The translations under genes were made by a program, and so were the position numbers. A stretch of 64,000 bases of DNA from Pseudo-nitzschia pungens (lineage: Eukaryota; Bacillariophyta; Bacillariophyceae; Bacillariales; Bacillariaceae): NCBI GenBank assembly GCA_037355855.1, contig CM074768.1:62001-126000 (forward strand), in the 5' to 3' direction. Positions 10,737-21,942 of the stretch are shown here, piece by piece. Position 1 is the first letter of the stretch, and each line of letters starts with the position of its first letter. The notes under the pieces were generated by a model. The model worked only from the letters and a program-made list of their open reading frames with translations. It had not been told where the DNA came from and ran no database searches.

Positions 10737-10974
10737 TTAATATACTTATTTAAGTAGGAAAAATCCACTGGACGTGGTTAAAAGCTACTCAGTCTGTAAC
10801 CAGACTTAGGATGCATCCCCTCAATCAAAGAGAGTTTAGGCTCCAAGTTGTAAAAATGACATTTTGTAAACAAACCTTGGTAACAAGCAGAGAAAAACAA
10901 ACCAGTCCAGAGCACAACAGACACTGCTGTTGCAAAGCATACAGGAGTATGTTGATTATTCACCACCACCTTCT

Positions 10975-11345
10975 TCCATGATGCTAAAGAGCTAGTACTG
11001 TGTAGAGATCTGTACCAGAGCTACAGGAAGCAGCAAGAGCTATCTACAAGATCCAAGGCTTAGCAACAGGCTTAGCAACAGGCTTAGCAACAGGCTTAGC
11101 AACAGGCTTAGCAACAGGCTTAGCAACAGGCTTAGCAAAAGCTCTATGGGATGCTACAGCTAGTAAGTGACCCGGGTCATCGTGTAGGATTTGTACCAGT
11201 TACAAAACCCTGGGCACAGCATCCGCTGCTAGCATACACTTGTAGCATAGTGCTACAAGGGTACTAGGGATGCTAATGCTAACCGATTACAAGATATCTG
11301 GTGTGCTAACACACCATGCTACCCTATTATGCTACCGTCGGTCCA
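10975..11345 (+). repeat. LDR copy B, forward, internally shortened
   Basis: Shares with copy A the ATGCTAAAG end, the TGTACCAGAGCTACAGG block, the CTTAGCAACAGG array (11059-11142, six good units plus a degraded one), the GTAGGATTTGTACCAGTTAC block and the TAGCATAGTGCTAC block. It lacks the distal 400-500 bp. Its right edge abuts the gene fragment at 11333. Confidence 0.65.
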
Positions 11346-11793
11346 ACATGACCAATTTCAGAGCAAACCATACCGTTGACATTCCTGTCAGAGCGGTCAC
11401 AGTAGCGTTAGGGTCTGGTCTTCCTCCAAGTTCCTACAAAATGGGAGAAACATTCATGTTCTGTGTAGAGGCCGATTTTCCCGATTACAAAATTTCAAAT
11501 TTCAAGAACGTAACGTGCGCCAACGATGGATCCACTCGTCGACTCACGGTTGCCAATGATACTACCACCTTGTTCGATCTGCTTACAGAGCTTATTGACC
11601 CTACTACTATCTTGGTCAAATTTGGTAATGTTCACAGTGTGGGGACCAATGATTTGCGGTGCCTGAAAAGCGTTGTCACGGCAGGATTCTTCTCTGGATC
11701 AGACACTTCATTCAAGTGCACTGGATCAGCTGTGACTGAGTTAAAGAAGCCTGCTGGCAGAAGACGTTGTCTGGATGGAGTCGAAGAAAAGAA
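11333..11793 (+). pseudogene. Fragment of an unidentified, probably secreted protein gene
   Basis: An open frame running from the repeat edge shows coding-like character for about 150 codons, then decays into AAGAAAAAAG-rich DNA. Readable features are a beta-rich pattern with MGETFMFCVEAD, YKISNFKNVTC, a GSTRRLTV strand, two further Cys and a GSAVTELKKPAGRRR tail. This resembles the end of a repeated extracellular domain, but I do not recognise the family. There is no signal peptide or credible start, since the upstream part is LDR repeat. Best read as a gene remnant truncated at a repeat boundary. An unrecognised internal exon of a longer gene is the alternative. Confidence 0.4.
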
Positions 11794-12785
11794 AAAAGAA
11801 AAAAATATTCATCCAATACATATTACACATTTCCGAGTCGGCATATTCAATTGTTTTTGTTTGTCCAAGCCTCATCTCCGATCTCGAAAGTACATTTGAA
11901 ACTGAGGAAGGATAAAAAACGTTTGAGACGCCAAGTACACGTACTGCATTCTGGAAGAGACTTACCAAAGTTGTAGTAATGCTTAGCGACGATTCAGTTT
12001 CATACGTATCTTACTACTAGTACTAGTAATCACCGAAATGTTGTTGTTGTTGTTGTTGTTGTTGGAGTTTTCTACCATATGTATTTGGGAGTTACTGTAT
12101 TGGCCTTGATTGAACAATGAAAAAATAATACTAACAATACTAGAAGTAGTAATACTACTATGAAGTAATGAAAACACTAGGAGTGTCACGTGTTTCATGT
12201 TGACATTGTTGTAAGTGGAAAAATTGTTGGAGTAAATCAATTTCTCTCAAAACATTGGTGCACGAGCAGTGCCTGCAAGCTAGACGAGACAGCTTGTTTT
12301 TTTTTATTATTTTAAAGTTTTAAAAGAAAAAGTATGGACTTCTACTCTAGCATAGTTCTACTACTTGTAGTAGCAATCTTAGCTAGTAGTACTAGTACCA
12401 CCACTAGTAGTATCGCTCCTCATGAGAAAGGACCTTAGCAGTACCGTACAAGTATACCGTACGGTAAGGTTAGTCGTAAGGTTACCGGTAAACCTTAGTA
12501 CTAACTTACCGATATTTTTATTACCATGTAACTGTTGTTCTTGTCAGCATTGCTAAAAACCTTACCGTAAGGTTACCGTATTCTTGTAGAATCGAATGAA
12601 TCAATCTACGAGTAAGATTAACCTTACGTAACCTTAATTAACCTTACCACCACACCGGTGATAATCTCAGGGATAATCTTACGGTTCTCGTAATCTTACA
12701 TGTACCGGTAAGGAATAAGATTACATGTACCGGTACCCGTGAAAAATTAAAATGAATCACGTTCACCATAATGGATCACGTCGAG

Positions 12786-12995
12786 TGACAGCATCTTTGC
12801 TTTTTGGAATATCTCCTTGCATACACCACCTCTGTTCAAAGTAAAGACATCGTCTGTTAGCTAACACTCTACTCTACAATGCTCTATATTCACTTTTAAA
12901 CAACTTTGCTTATTCTTCCCTTAGTAAGCTCTCGAATACAGAAATTGGGCCGAAAATTATGTGTTTTCGAGTGACAGCATCGAGCCGGCATAGTT
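12786..12995 (+). repeat. Dispersed repeat family 2, copy 2
   Basis: Diverged partner of 5706-5920, in the same orientation and with the same order of blocks. Confidence 0.55.
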
Positions 12996-13070
12996 TTTCG
13001 GCTTGCGCGCATAGCAAAAAACAGAACTCATTTTTTTCATTTCGTTTCGAATTCAGTTTTTTTTGGTTCA

Positions 13071-13152
13071 ACATGCTGTCACTCGATCATATGGTCCCGT
13101 GTAGAAAATGTACATGCTGTCACTCGATCGTATGGTCCCGTGTAGAAAATGT
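13071..13152 (+). repeat. 41-bp tandem duplication
   Basis: Two adjacent 41-bp units (13071-13111 and 13112-13152), each starting ACATGCTGTCACTCGATC, differ at one position (CATATG against CGTATG). The unit contains an inverted form of the TCGAGTGACAGC block of dispersed repeat family 2 just upstream. Confidence 0.9.
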
Positions 13153-14700
13153 ACCAGTGTCTACATTTACCATGATGGATCAATTTTTGGCCATTTTTTG
13201 AAAAAACCACTAACTACAGGGGGCCAAAGCTATGGATGTAAGTCACTGATTTCAACAGGAGTTGTTGCAAACAGTCGGTTTATAGTGTTTACGAATAGGT
13301 TGTAACTTTCGTTGAGGAGGTTTCCGTTACTGGGAGGAGGTATTTGGTCAGATAGTGAGGCAACAATCTGTCACTCCGACGTGATTCATTTTAGTTTTTC
13401 ACGGGTACATTCTGTCGACGGGAAGATAATATTATTATTATGAACGTAAAAAAATAATAAGTAAACCTTAACCTTAGTTTTGTAAACCTTACGCAGTAAG
13501 ATCTTACTTACTTCATGGTACGTATTACGTATGGTACGTATCTTAATCTCGGACGATGCAAGACACTCTAAATGTTCCTTCCCGAACCGACCGACTGCGA
13601 GACCATTCACGCAAGAGTGTGGTTCATTGATCGATAAGGTTAACCTTACCGGAACGTAACCTTAATTAAGATTACTCGTAAGGTTAGTTCTTACCTCTTT
13701 ACTACAAGTAATCTTACTTCCGATCTCCTGACCCTTTGAGAGACACAGCCAGACGAGAAACGCAACCTTGCGCCGACTACTAGTAACACCGGTAATGTTT
13801 AACCAGCGACAGCCCGCGCGATAAGCTTACGGATTGCCCTCATCTCGGTGTTTCTATTCTTGTCAATTGCTTGTAAGCTAGGTACGTTAGCAGCCACCGG
13901 GGGAACCATCAAGGGTGCCGAAATCAGCAACCGAAAGCCAACCGGAACGACGATGGGATGCAGTCAGTTAGGTTGATGCAGTGAGAAACGTATTCTGTTG
14001 TGCGGAGCAGTAAGATAAGGTTACCGGTAGATTGGAGCTAAGCAGGTGATGCGGTAGGAAAAATCGATGGAACGAAGTCGTTGGAAGCCAGCTTCGATGG
14101 AGTGGACCCGAAAAGACTTGAAGACTTTACTTTCGCGACGCAACAACAGCGCAAAGACTGCAATCGAATTTGAGACTGAGACGCAGACGCAGAAACAGAA
14201 ACAGGATGGAAGTGAAAGGAATGCGCTATTTAGTTGTGGGGAGACGAATGAAATTCAATGGACGGTGACCGGATGCGGATGCGAATGCGAACCATCTTGT
14301 CTGCGAACTTCTGTTCGATCCACCTCACTGTTGGTGGTGGTAATGATGGTGGTGGTGGTGGTGATTTAGTTGGCGTCACCCGAAATGCTATCCGAACAAC
14401 GAAGGCATTCCCACTGCAATCTTCTGCACCGCAACACGACACAGACGTACCGTACCATCTCAACAACACAAATAAAATGTATCGCTGCATCCCAAAGGTC
14501 TCGCAATGGTTTGTGTTTTCGTGTCGTGTCGTGTCGTGTCTTGTCCAAAACCGAGGATTTCTCACGTTTTTCGTTTTTCGCTGCGCAACCGCATCTCATC
14601 TCATCTCTCTCGAAACCCCAACATCCAGCTCCCGCTCCGAGAATCGCCTTTCCCTCTCGAAAGAAAAAAAAACAACAAATAAAAATACACACAAAAAAAA

Positions 14701-15264
14701 ATGGTCCGATACAGCGTTGAACCCGATGTCCCCGAGAAGGTCTCCAAGGCTCGCGGATCTCACTTGCGAATCCACTACAAGCACTGCCGAGAAATCGCCC
14801 ACTACACCAAGGGCATGAAGGCCAGCAAGGCCCTCAAGCACCTGGACGATGTCCTCGCTTACAAGGCTGTCATCCCATTTGTCAAGTACACCGGAGGAAT
14901 CGGTCGCAAGGGAATGGCAAAGCAGGTCAACGCCCCCGGTGACAAGGGACGATGGCCCGTGAAGGCCACGGCCGTCTACCGCGATCTGTTGCTCAACGCC
15001 ATGGCCAACGCCGAGTCCAAGGGACTGAACGTCGACAACTGCGTCCTGGACCACGCCCAGGTGAACCGCGCTCCCGCCGGACGCCGCCGAACCTACCGCG
15101 CCCACGGTCGCATCGGAAAGTACGCCTCGCAACCCGCCCACATCGAGATCATGCTCAAGGAGGTCGCCGAGGGGGTCGAGAAGGCCGACGAGGAATCCTC
15201 CCCCGTCAAGATCACCAAGAAAATGGCCGCTAAGCGACGATTCGTCAAGGTCGGGGCCGCCTAA
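14701..15264 (+). CDS. RPL17: 60S ribosomal protein L17 (uL22)
   Basis: 187 aa, intronless, full length for the family. uL22 sits near the peptide exit tunnel of the large cytosolic subunit. Diagnostic segments are the N-terminus MVRYSVEP, RGSHLRIHYKHCREIA (about 19-34), KYTGGIGRKG, ALLNAMANAESKGLNVD-like sequence, and the family signature HAQVNRAPAGRRRTYRAHGR (about 118-137) before a basic C-terminal tail ending KRRFVKVGAA. The start is clear: the ATG follows an A-rich leader and matches the conserved first residue. Codon use is strongly biased to C- or G-ending codons (GTC, AAG, GCC), as expected of a highly expressed gene. The 228-codon open frame on the other strand is a product of this bias. 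Confidence 0.98.
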   Translation: MVRYSVEPDVPEKVSKARGSHLRIHYKHCREIAHYTKGMKASKALKHLDDVLAYKAVIPFVKYTGGIGRKGMAKQVNAPGDKGRWPVKATAVYRDLLLNAMANAESKGLNVDNCVLDHAQVNRAPAGRRRTYRAHGRIGKYASQPAHIEIMLKEVAEGVEKADEESSPVKITKKMAAKRRFVKVGAA

Positions 15265-16959
15265 GTTCTTTTTCACGTCCATTCAATAACAATAACACAA
15301 AACAATTAAACAAAAATTTCCCGTTTGGATTGGATGTGACGTGACGTGACGTGATGAAGGAAGTGTGCGTGTACGTACCTACCCGATTCTCTTTCGGTTC
15401 CTACCAGACTGCAAACTTTACAACACCTATAAAACTATACTTTACAACCCCCAGAAGCATATACCTTCCCAGACGTCTCGTTCAAACCGTAGAAAAAAGC
15501 CTCACACTGGCAAGCTTCTTGATCTACCCACACGGAATCACGGTAATCTTAGTATCTCCTCTTGTTGTCGTCGGTTCCCTCAGTGTTTGGTCAATCAAAT
15601 CTGCCGCAGTTTGCAGTTTATCCGGAAGGTTCAGCGGTCATCAATCTCCTGTTGCACGTTCACAACGAAGAAACAACATACCGTACGGACCGTAAAAGAT
15701 GAGCACGACATCCTCCGTAACACACCACCAGCAGTCATTGTGGCACCATACCTCGATTGTCCACCGTTGTTGCTGCATCACTGATTTCTCTTGCCGTTGT
15801 GCAAGTAGTACTAGAATTCAAGCTCTAGTAGCTTCCGAAAGAAACGGCGATGAGGGAAACAGAGCCATGGCAAAAATTCCAACGAAACTCTGGAACCTGC
15901 CTGAACTAAACCAACCACCAACCTCTTCCACACTACGACTAGTACTAGTAGTAATATTTATGTGGTGCTCTAACCCATAGAGGTACTAAGAAGAAGCGAA
16001 TCTTATTGATAGTTAATACTACTACTAGCTAGTTGATGGATTCAACAAGTAAATTATTCATACCGCCAAAAAATACCAGCAAGCAGAAGTATGCGGTAAG
16101 ATACACCACCAGTCCAACAGGAGATAACGGTATGGTATTGAACCACCAATCATACAAGTACAAGTAGTAGTAGTAGTAGTAGCTTCTTCTCGCAAAGCAA
16201 CCATCCTATTTCCGTGACAATTTTTGTGTGCTGTACTAATCTCTCAGCACGGTGAGAAAGGAATGTCAGATCAGATGAAAAGTTATTTCTAAAAAAGTAA
16301 AAAAATATTAAAAAAAAAGGCAGCAGCACAGGACATCGTGCTGCTATACAATCAGTCAAAGAAGAACATCTGTCACCAGAATTGTCGATCTGTCATCACA
16401 ACCATAGTATCAATTTTTTCTTATTTTTGATCCATGGAGGTGGAGAAGTGTTGATGTTGCGAAAGAGGGACTTTGCTCCATAATGGTTTTGGTAAATTGG
16501 GATGAATTAGTAGTTTTTGTTTATTGTAGTACCATTAAGGTTGCATTTTTTGTAATGATATTCACCTTGCTGTGGTGAATTACTTTGGCGCTATGGGAGA
16601 TGCTGGACAAGGTGCTGGGTCCCAGAGTAGGAATCTGTACTGGAGCTAGTACTAGTACTACTACTACTACTAGTAGTAGTAGTAGTAGTAGAGCACTGGC
16701 AACAAATGTTCTTGAGTCTACAGAATATACTGCTGTTCAAGCGCTACTGTTTGTCGCTTGATATTTGCCCGTCCGCAATCTGTACTATTACTACTAGTAG
16801 TAGGAATCGACTGTGGTGAAACAGCAAACAGCAGCAGCACCAGCAGCAGCAATAACAACAATACTACTAGTAGTAGTAGTACTAGTAGTAGTAGCACGTC
16901 AAGTGCTGGCAAATCCTCGTACTACTAGTAGTAGTAGTCTACAGCAGATACTACTGTTT

Positions 16960-17640
16960 GAACGCTATTACATACACTCAAGAGGTGCAAAGGAATCGAT
17001 CAGATTGGAGGGCATGATGGTGTGTTTGTTTTAGATAAGAAAGAAAAGAGTGGGCTCAGCAGCTGAGCTGAGCTCTGTCGAACATAAACAGAGACTCGCT
17101 GTCCCCTACCGGTAGTATCTTAGTAATAGTACTAACCTTAATGAAACGCTGTAGACTGTACTGTAGACTGTATTACGATAGCGTAGCTCTGTATCGTATC
17201 GTAGCACTGTATCGTATCGTAGAACTGTAGCTTAAGATTACCTTACGGTAACCTTAGCCTAGCTTACGCTTGCTTGCTTCGTAACTGAAGGGGCTGGGTA
17301 TCCGGTTATAGTACTTATCGTACACAATGACCATACCCCGACGGTAGCATAATATGGTAGCATAGTAGCATACCAAATATCTCGTAAACAGTAGCAACCT
17401 TAACCTTGTAGCACTGTGCTACAGTCTGTGCTAGTAGCGGTGCCGTGCCCGGGTTTCTGTAACTGGTACAAATCCTACTCGAGAACCCTGGTCACTTGAC
17501 TGTTAGCACCCCATAGCACCTTGGAATAAGCCTGTTGCTAAGCCTGTTGCTTAGCACACAGCCTAGCACCTTGTTAATACTGGAGGCTGATAGTACCTGT
17601 ACTAGTAGCTCTGGGGTACAGCACCAGGGGGTCCCTACTA
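16960..17640 (-). repeat. LDR copy C, reverse
   Basis: In reverse orientation it has the GCATACACTC..GAGGTACAAAGGAATCGATC-type block, the AGGGCATGATGGTGTG block, the GCTCAGCAGCTGAGCTGAGC palindrome, the GGTATCCGGTTATAGTAC block, the TAGCATAGTAGCATACC block, the GGTACAAATCCTAC core and AAGCCTGTTGCT units, in the order seen in copy E. Confidence 0.65.
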
Positions 17641-17779
17641 GTACTAGTACTAGTACTACTAGTAGTACTAGTACTACACAAGAAGGACCTTACTACTAGT
17701 ACTACTAGTAGTACTACTAGTAGTACTACTAGCATGATCTTGGAGGAAGGAGGAGGTGAATATCACCAACATAATTCTT

Positions 17780-17945
17780 GCATACACTCAGATACTACAG
17801 GATACTCCCCTAGAGGTACAAAGCAATCCTCGATCGATTGGAGGGCAAGATGGTGTTGTTGTTCTTATTTTACAGAGAAGAATGGAGAGAGTGAGCTCAG
17901 CACCTGAGCTGAGCTCCATCAAATAAACAGAGGAGACTCACTGTA
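17780..17945 (-). repeat. LDR copy D, partial, reverse
   Basis: Only the distal part of the element is present: TGCATACACTCAGATACTAC, CCCTAGAGGTACA, AGGGCAAGATGGTG and GAGCTCAGCACCTGAGCTGA. It lies directly after copy C. Confidence 0.55.
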
Positions 17946-18091
17946 TTGTATCATACTAGTAGTAAGAACAGTAAACCTTACTACGTTGCAGTAAGAACGT
18001 TTTTAGACTTTAACCTTAGTAGGTAGAAGCGTTTCATATCTCACCAGCGCTATAGTAGCGTAAGGTTACGGATTAGCGTAATTAGTACGGA

Positions 18092-18945
18092 GTTGCGTTG
18101 ATATTGCTCGTCAGCGATTCGTAGAGTTAAAACTGTCTCGTGCTGAAAAATAGCGGAAAGCCCTAACAACAATAATACATACATCCCTGGCAAATAGTAC
18201 TATCTAGTGAGTCTACAGTGGATACTGTTCAAGCTCTATTGCATACACTTAATTACTACAAGGTACTTCCCTAGAGGTACATCGGAATCGATCGAAAGGG
18301 AGGGCATGATAGGTGTGTTTATTTTAGAATAAAAGAAAGAGTGAATAAAGGTCGGGAGCTGAGCGCCTCAGCTCTGTATCGTATCGTGACAGCGTTCCGA
18401 TAACTCGTAGATAATAGAGCTCTGTAGCTCCAGTACTGTATTCTACGGATAGCGTACGGAGTAGCGTAGTGTACGGAGTAGCGTAGCTCCGATTAATTAG
18501 ATCGAATCGTGTGCTAGCGCGTTGGGTAACTGTCTGGGTCAGGTATCCGGTCATAGTACATATTATACACCAATGACCCGACCCTTGCGGTAGCATAGTA
18601 TCTTAGCATGGTATCATGGTAGGTTAGCATCTCCAGTATCTCGTAGCATTAGCAACCCTAACCCTGTAGCATTTAGCTACACCATTACGGGTGCTATACT
18701 CGGGGTACGTACAATTGGTACAAATCATACGCGACGGCCCTAGTAACTTCTTGTTAGCACCCATACCAAGCAGGATAGGTCTGTTACTAAGCCTGTTGCT
18801 AAGCCTGTTGCCAACCATTTAGCACACAGCTCAGCACCTGTTAGTCAGCCACTGGATGCTACTGCCTGTAGCCTCAGTACACTCTCCTACACAGGAGCCT
18901 TAGCACAGATCATAGCATCCATCTTGAATATCTTCATAGAGTTCT
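18092..18945 (-). repeat. LDR copy E, reverse, near full length
   Basis: The best partner of copy A in opposite orientation, about 850 bp. Both ends are recognisable: TTGATATTGCTCGTCAGCGA at the left and TCTTGAATATCTTCATA at the right. Comparing A with E gives the fullest view of the family. Confidence 0.7.
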
Positions 18946-18984
18946 AGCGTAACCATAAGAAGATTACTCGACGGTAGTCTGATT

Positions 18985-19310
18985 GCAGCATAGCGTCGCT
19001 CGTATCCATTATTCAATAGCATATCAACCTGAATCCTGTACCACCAGCATGCTACATTGTGCTATCGGTGCTACTACTAGTAGTACACCTGGGTTTCTGC
19101 AACTGCTGCTGGTTCAAATCCTCCTACTACTAGTACTAGTAGTAGTAGTAGGTAGTAGTATTGTACGAGAACCCGCCACCAGGTCGCTTTGCTGGTGTTA
19201 CTAGCACCCTAGTATAGCACCTCGTAATAAGCCTGTTGCTACTAAGCCTGCTGCTTGGCACACAGTCTGGCACCTTGTAGACAGCAGTTACTGCTGGAGA
19301 CTAAGACCCG
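18985..19310 (-). repeat. LDR copy F, partial, reverse
   Basis: Contains the GCTACATTGTGCTAT block, a CTGGTTCAAATCC version of the core, an inserted ACTAGT/TAG microsatellite, and the AAGCCTGTTGCTACT and GGCACACAG blocks. It ends before the GATATCTT terminus. Confidence 0.55.
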
Positions 19311-20134
19311 AGTTAGCGAAGCGCTGTCACGACACCCGGTTTTGCAAATCACTTTATTTTGCTCCTCGCTGGTATGCTACCATACCATGGTACCTTATTA
19401 TTCTACCGATAGAGGTGCTGATTGAATGAGCCAATCAAAAAATTCGATTTTTCAGTACAAACTGTACAGGAATATGAGTAGAAAAAAAATTCGATCCTAA
19501 TTTACGTCATTATGACAATATGGGCTGTCAAACAAGCCGACAATCTCTTATTATTATTAAGTTACTTCGTATTTACTACTACTTCGTATTTGGTATCTTT
19601 TACAGTACGTCATTATGACAATATGGGTGTCAAACGAGCCGATGACACCCGGTTTTGCAAATCACTTTATTTTGCTCATCACTTTATTTTGCTCCTCGCT
19701 GCTCGCTGCTCGCTGCTCGCAAATCACTGTGTTTCGTGGCAGAATCACTCTTTTTCAACTCACTGTCTTTTCTTCACGAATAACACAAATCACTGCTGTT
19801 TCGATTCACAATCCGACTTATTTTGAGCAGAGTTGCTTTATTGCACTCCGTCCCGAGAACGAAGAGAACCCCTACGGTAGGCTCTTGGCTCATTGTACTT
19901 TAGTCCGAATAACGTCCTTTTGCTGGCAAAAGAAGGAATACCTATTGGTAGGACTTTAACACGCACTAGTTCTTTGTTTTCGTGACATAGGATTAAGAAG
20001 AGAACGACAGTGTTCTTCGTTTCCTTCTCCGCCCTACGATTCATAGATCCCAATCCGGTGAGCATGTAACCTGAAGTTGCTTTGATTTGGTGTCTTCCCG
20101 TTACAATCAATTTCAACCCTATGTCTCAACCCAG

Positions 20135-20450
20135 AACCCCGATCGATTCAACCCGACGATTCATAGATTCCAAGCCCCGATCGTTGGTCTTCCTCCCCCA
20201 CAATCGGATCGATCGAACCCTACGATTCATAGATTCCAAGCCCGTGTCTTCCTCCCCCACAATCGGATCGATCGAACCATACCATCCAAGCCCGTGTCTT
20301 TCCCCTACGATCGGATCGATTGAACCCTTCGATTCATAGATTCCAAGCCAAGTCGGTGTCTTTGGTTCCAAGCCCCGATCGAATCAACCCGGATCGATTC
20401 AACCCTACAAACCCTACGATTCAACCCTACGTCTCAACCCAGAATCCCGA
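20135..20450 (+). repeat. Minisatellite with CGATTCATAGATTCCAAGCC units
   Basis: About four imperfect units of roughly 55-65 bp combine ACGATTCATAGATTCCAAGC, a TCTTCCTCCCCCACAATCGG block and GATCGATCGAACC. Short open frames here are repeat-derived. Confidence 0.7.
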
Positions 20451-21435
20451 TCGATTAGTACTAGTAGTAGTACTAGTAGTACTAGTAGTAGTACTAGCCC
20501 TGGTGGTGGTACAGCAGCAGCAGTTCTCCACACAGGAGGGACCTTAGCATCTTGTTCTTGCTTGAGGAGGAAGAGAGGTGAATAATCAACACACAAACAC
20601 CCTCTGAATTGACAGATCCTTATGCTGCATGTTAGTACTTCTTCTTTACAGGAGTATCAGGTACTACTACCAGTATGTTGGTCCATGCAATATCATCCAA
20701 GCAGGAGTGTCTCCTGTATAACCACCACTGAGTGCCACAACCTTAGTATTGTTGTTGTTGTTACCGTACTTCGGATGGAGCGCGTGTGTGGCGTGAGAGG
20801 TCGGTCCTTTGATTGAGTGATGGACCAACCTCGCATCGAATCGAATCGAATCAATCGAATCGTAGATACAACACCACGCAATCCGTTCCGTTCCATTCGC
20901 ATCTATCTCTAGTGGTTCAATGCCCACGGATTGACGCGAAGATTCCATGTCTTTGAAGTGTTATCCTCGTGAGGGCGGACCTTCCATATGTTTATGTTTG
21001 GGTTGGTCGACCATTGCGTCGCGTAGTGTCGCATCTTAGACAGCAGCAAGAGCTTGCATGCTTGCATTCTGTACGGTACCATTCATCTCGAGTCGTTGTT
21101 TGTTTGATGCCCAGGACTTCCATTGCGGTGGCAAGGACCGGCAAGGAAAGGAAAGAATGGTTTTTCAACCGAACAATCTCACTCCTCGCAAACAAGCCTC
21201 ACCATTCTTGGCAAATATAAGTATCATACCAGCATACTGCACGTACACGTAGTAGTCTCCTGTCATTCTAGTATTATTATTATTATTTTACACTTCGTTT
21301 TGCACAGTTCACAAGACGCAAGACACAAACAATCATAGGGAAAATACACGCAGTTTTCGCCATCATTTACAAACGCATTGAATTCCACTCCACTCCACTC
21401 CATTGTTTCATTCATTCCGTAGCTTCGCTCGATTA

Positions 21436-21942
21436 CTACGCTGTAACACTGCTGCTGAATCCAGAGGAACTAGCCAGGCTAGAGCTGCCGGTGGTTGTCA
21501 CGGTGCTCGCCACGGTCGGAGTGCCGCTCGGAGCTCCCGTCGTGGGAGAGCTTGTGGGGACCGCGGAGGGTGTCCCGGTTGGTGCCGCGGTGGGAGCCGT
21601 GGACGGAACCGCTGAGGGAGCCGCGGTGGGGGGGGACTTTTTGGAGCTCTTCTTGCTGGCCTTTTTGGGGCTCTTTTTCGACGCCTTTGTGGGCGCCTCG
21701 GTCGGCTGCTTTGTGGGACTTGGTGTTGTGGAAGTCGTTGGTGCTGCGGACTTGACAGACTTGTCGGACTTTTTCAGCACTCTTTGTCGTCGTCCCCCGT
21801 TGACGAGGTTGCTGCTGGTGTCGCTTTCTGCGGCGCCTTCCGGACGGACGACCCGGAGGCTTGCTTCTCCCAAGCGACTACTGGCGAGGGCCACGAGGAC
21901 GAACAACCAAAGGGCAGACGAAGAACGCAACAAAAGTTTCAT
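21436..21942 (-). CDS. Secreted Lys-rich, Pro/Ser/Thr-rich protein (silaffin-like)
   Basis: 168 aa from the ATG at 21942. A frame open further upstream adds 55 residues with an IRPT repeat and no signal, so the internal start is preferred. Residues 1-27 are a signal peptide (MKLLLRSSS then a Leu/Val core). A short propeptide-like segment carries RVL at 54-56. Residues about 86-102 form KKSPKKASKKSSKK, paired lysines every four residues, close to the KXXK clusters of silaffins. The rest is APTAAPS/PSAVPS repeat and a Ser-rich tail ending SSVTA. The expected role is in the cell wall, possibly silica formation, by architecture only. The layout parallels the protein at 3307-3876, but the lysine tract is different. 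No conserved domain is present. Confidence 0.8.
   Translation of the reverse strand: MKLLLRSSSALWLFVLVALASSRLGEASLRVVRPEGAAESDTSSNLVNGGRRQRVLKKSDKSVKSAAPTTSTTPSPTKQPTEAPTKASKKSPKKASKKSSKKSPPTAAPSAVPSTAPTAAPTGTPSAVPTSSPTTGAPSGTPTVASTVTTTGSSSLASSSGFSSSVTA

Larger units (their letters stand above)
9657..11332. other. Intergenic region made largely of mobile-element relics
   Basis: Contains a foldback (10071-10218), a MITE (10351-10736) and LDR copy B (10975-11345), listed separately. No gene is seen. Confidence 0.6.
11794..14700. other. Intergenic, repeats only
   Basis: Holds a (TTG)n run near 12041-12064, dense TAAGGTTA motifs (12440-12750), dispersed repeat family 2 (12786-12995), a 41-bp tandem duplication (13071-13152) and a (GTGTC)n run near 14520-14541. 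The stretch just before 14701 is A-rich and is the likely leader of the L17 gene. Confidence 0.6.
15265..21435. other. Six-kilobase repeat-rich interval without a supported gene
   Basis: After the L17 3' end (with a (GTGAC)n run near 15337-15353) the DNA is mostly ACTAGT/TAC palindromic tracts (16620-16935, 17640-17735) and LDR copies C to F. A local duplication with CGTCATTATGACAATATGG at 19504 and again at 19609 follows, then a minisatellite near 20135-20450. All frames are short and repeat-derived. Confidence 0.6.

Noticed and set aside
14596..15282. 228-codon open frame on the minus strand across L17
   Set aside because: It is the complement of a GC3-biased, certain L17 gene, and its Gly/Leu/Asp-rich product has no independent support.
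17440..17490. tRNA gene suggested by GGTACAAATCC
   Set aside because: It resembles a B box, but no cloverleaf, acceptor stem or A box at normal distance was found. It recurs as part of the LDR family.
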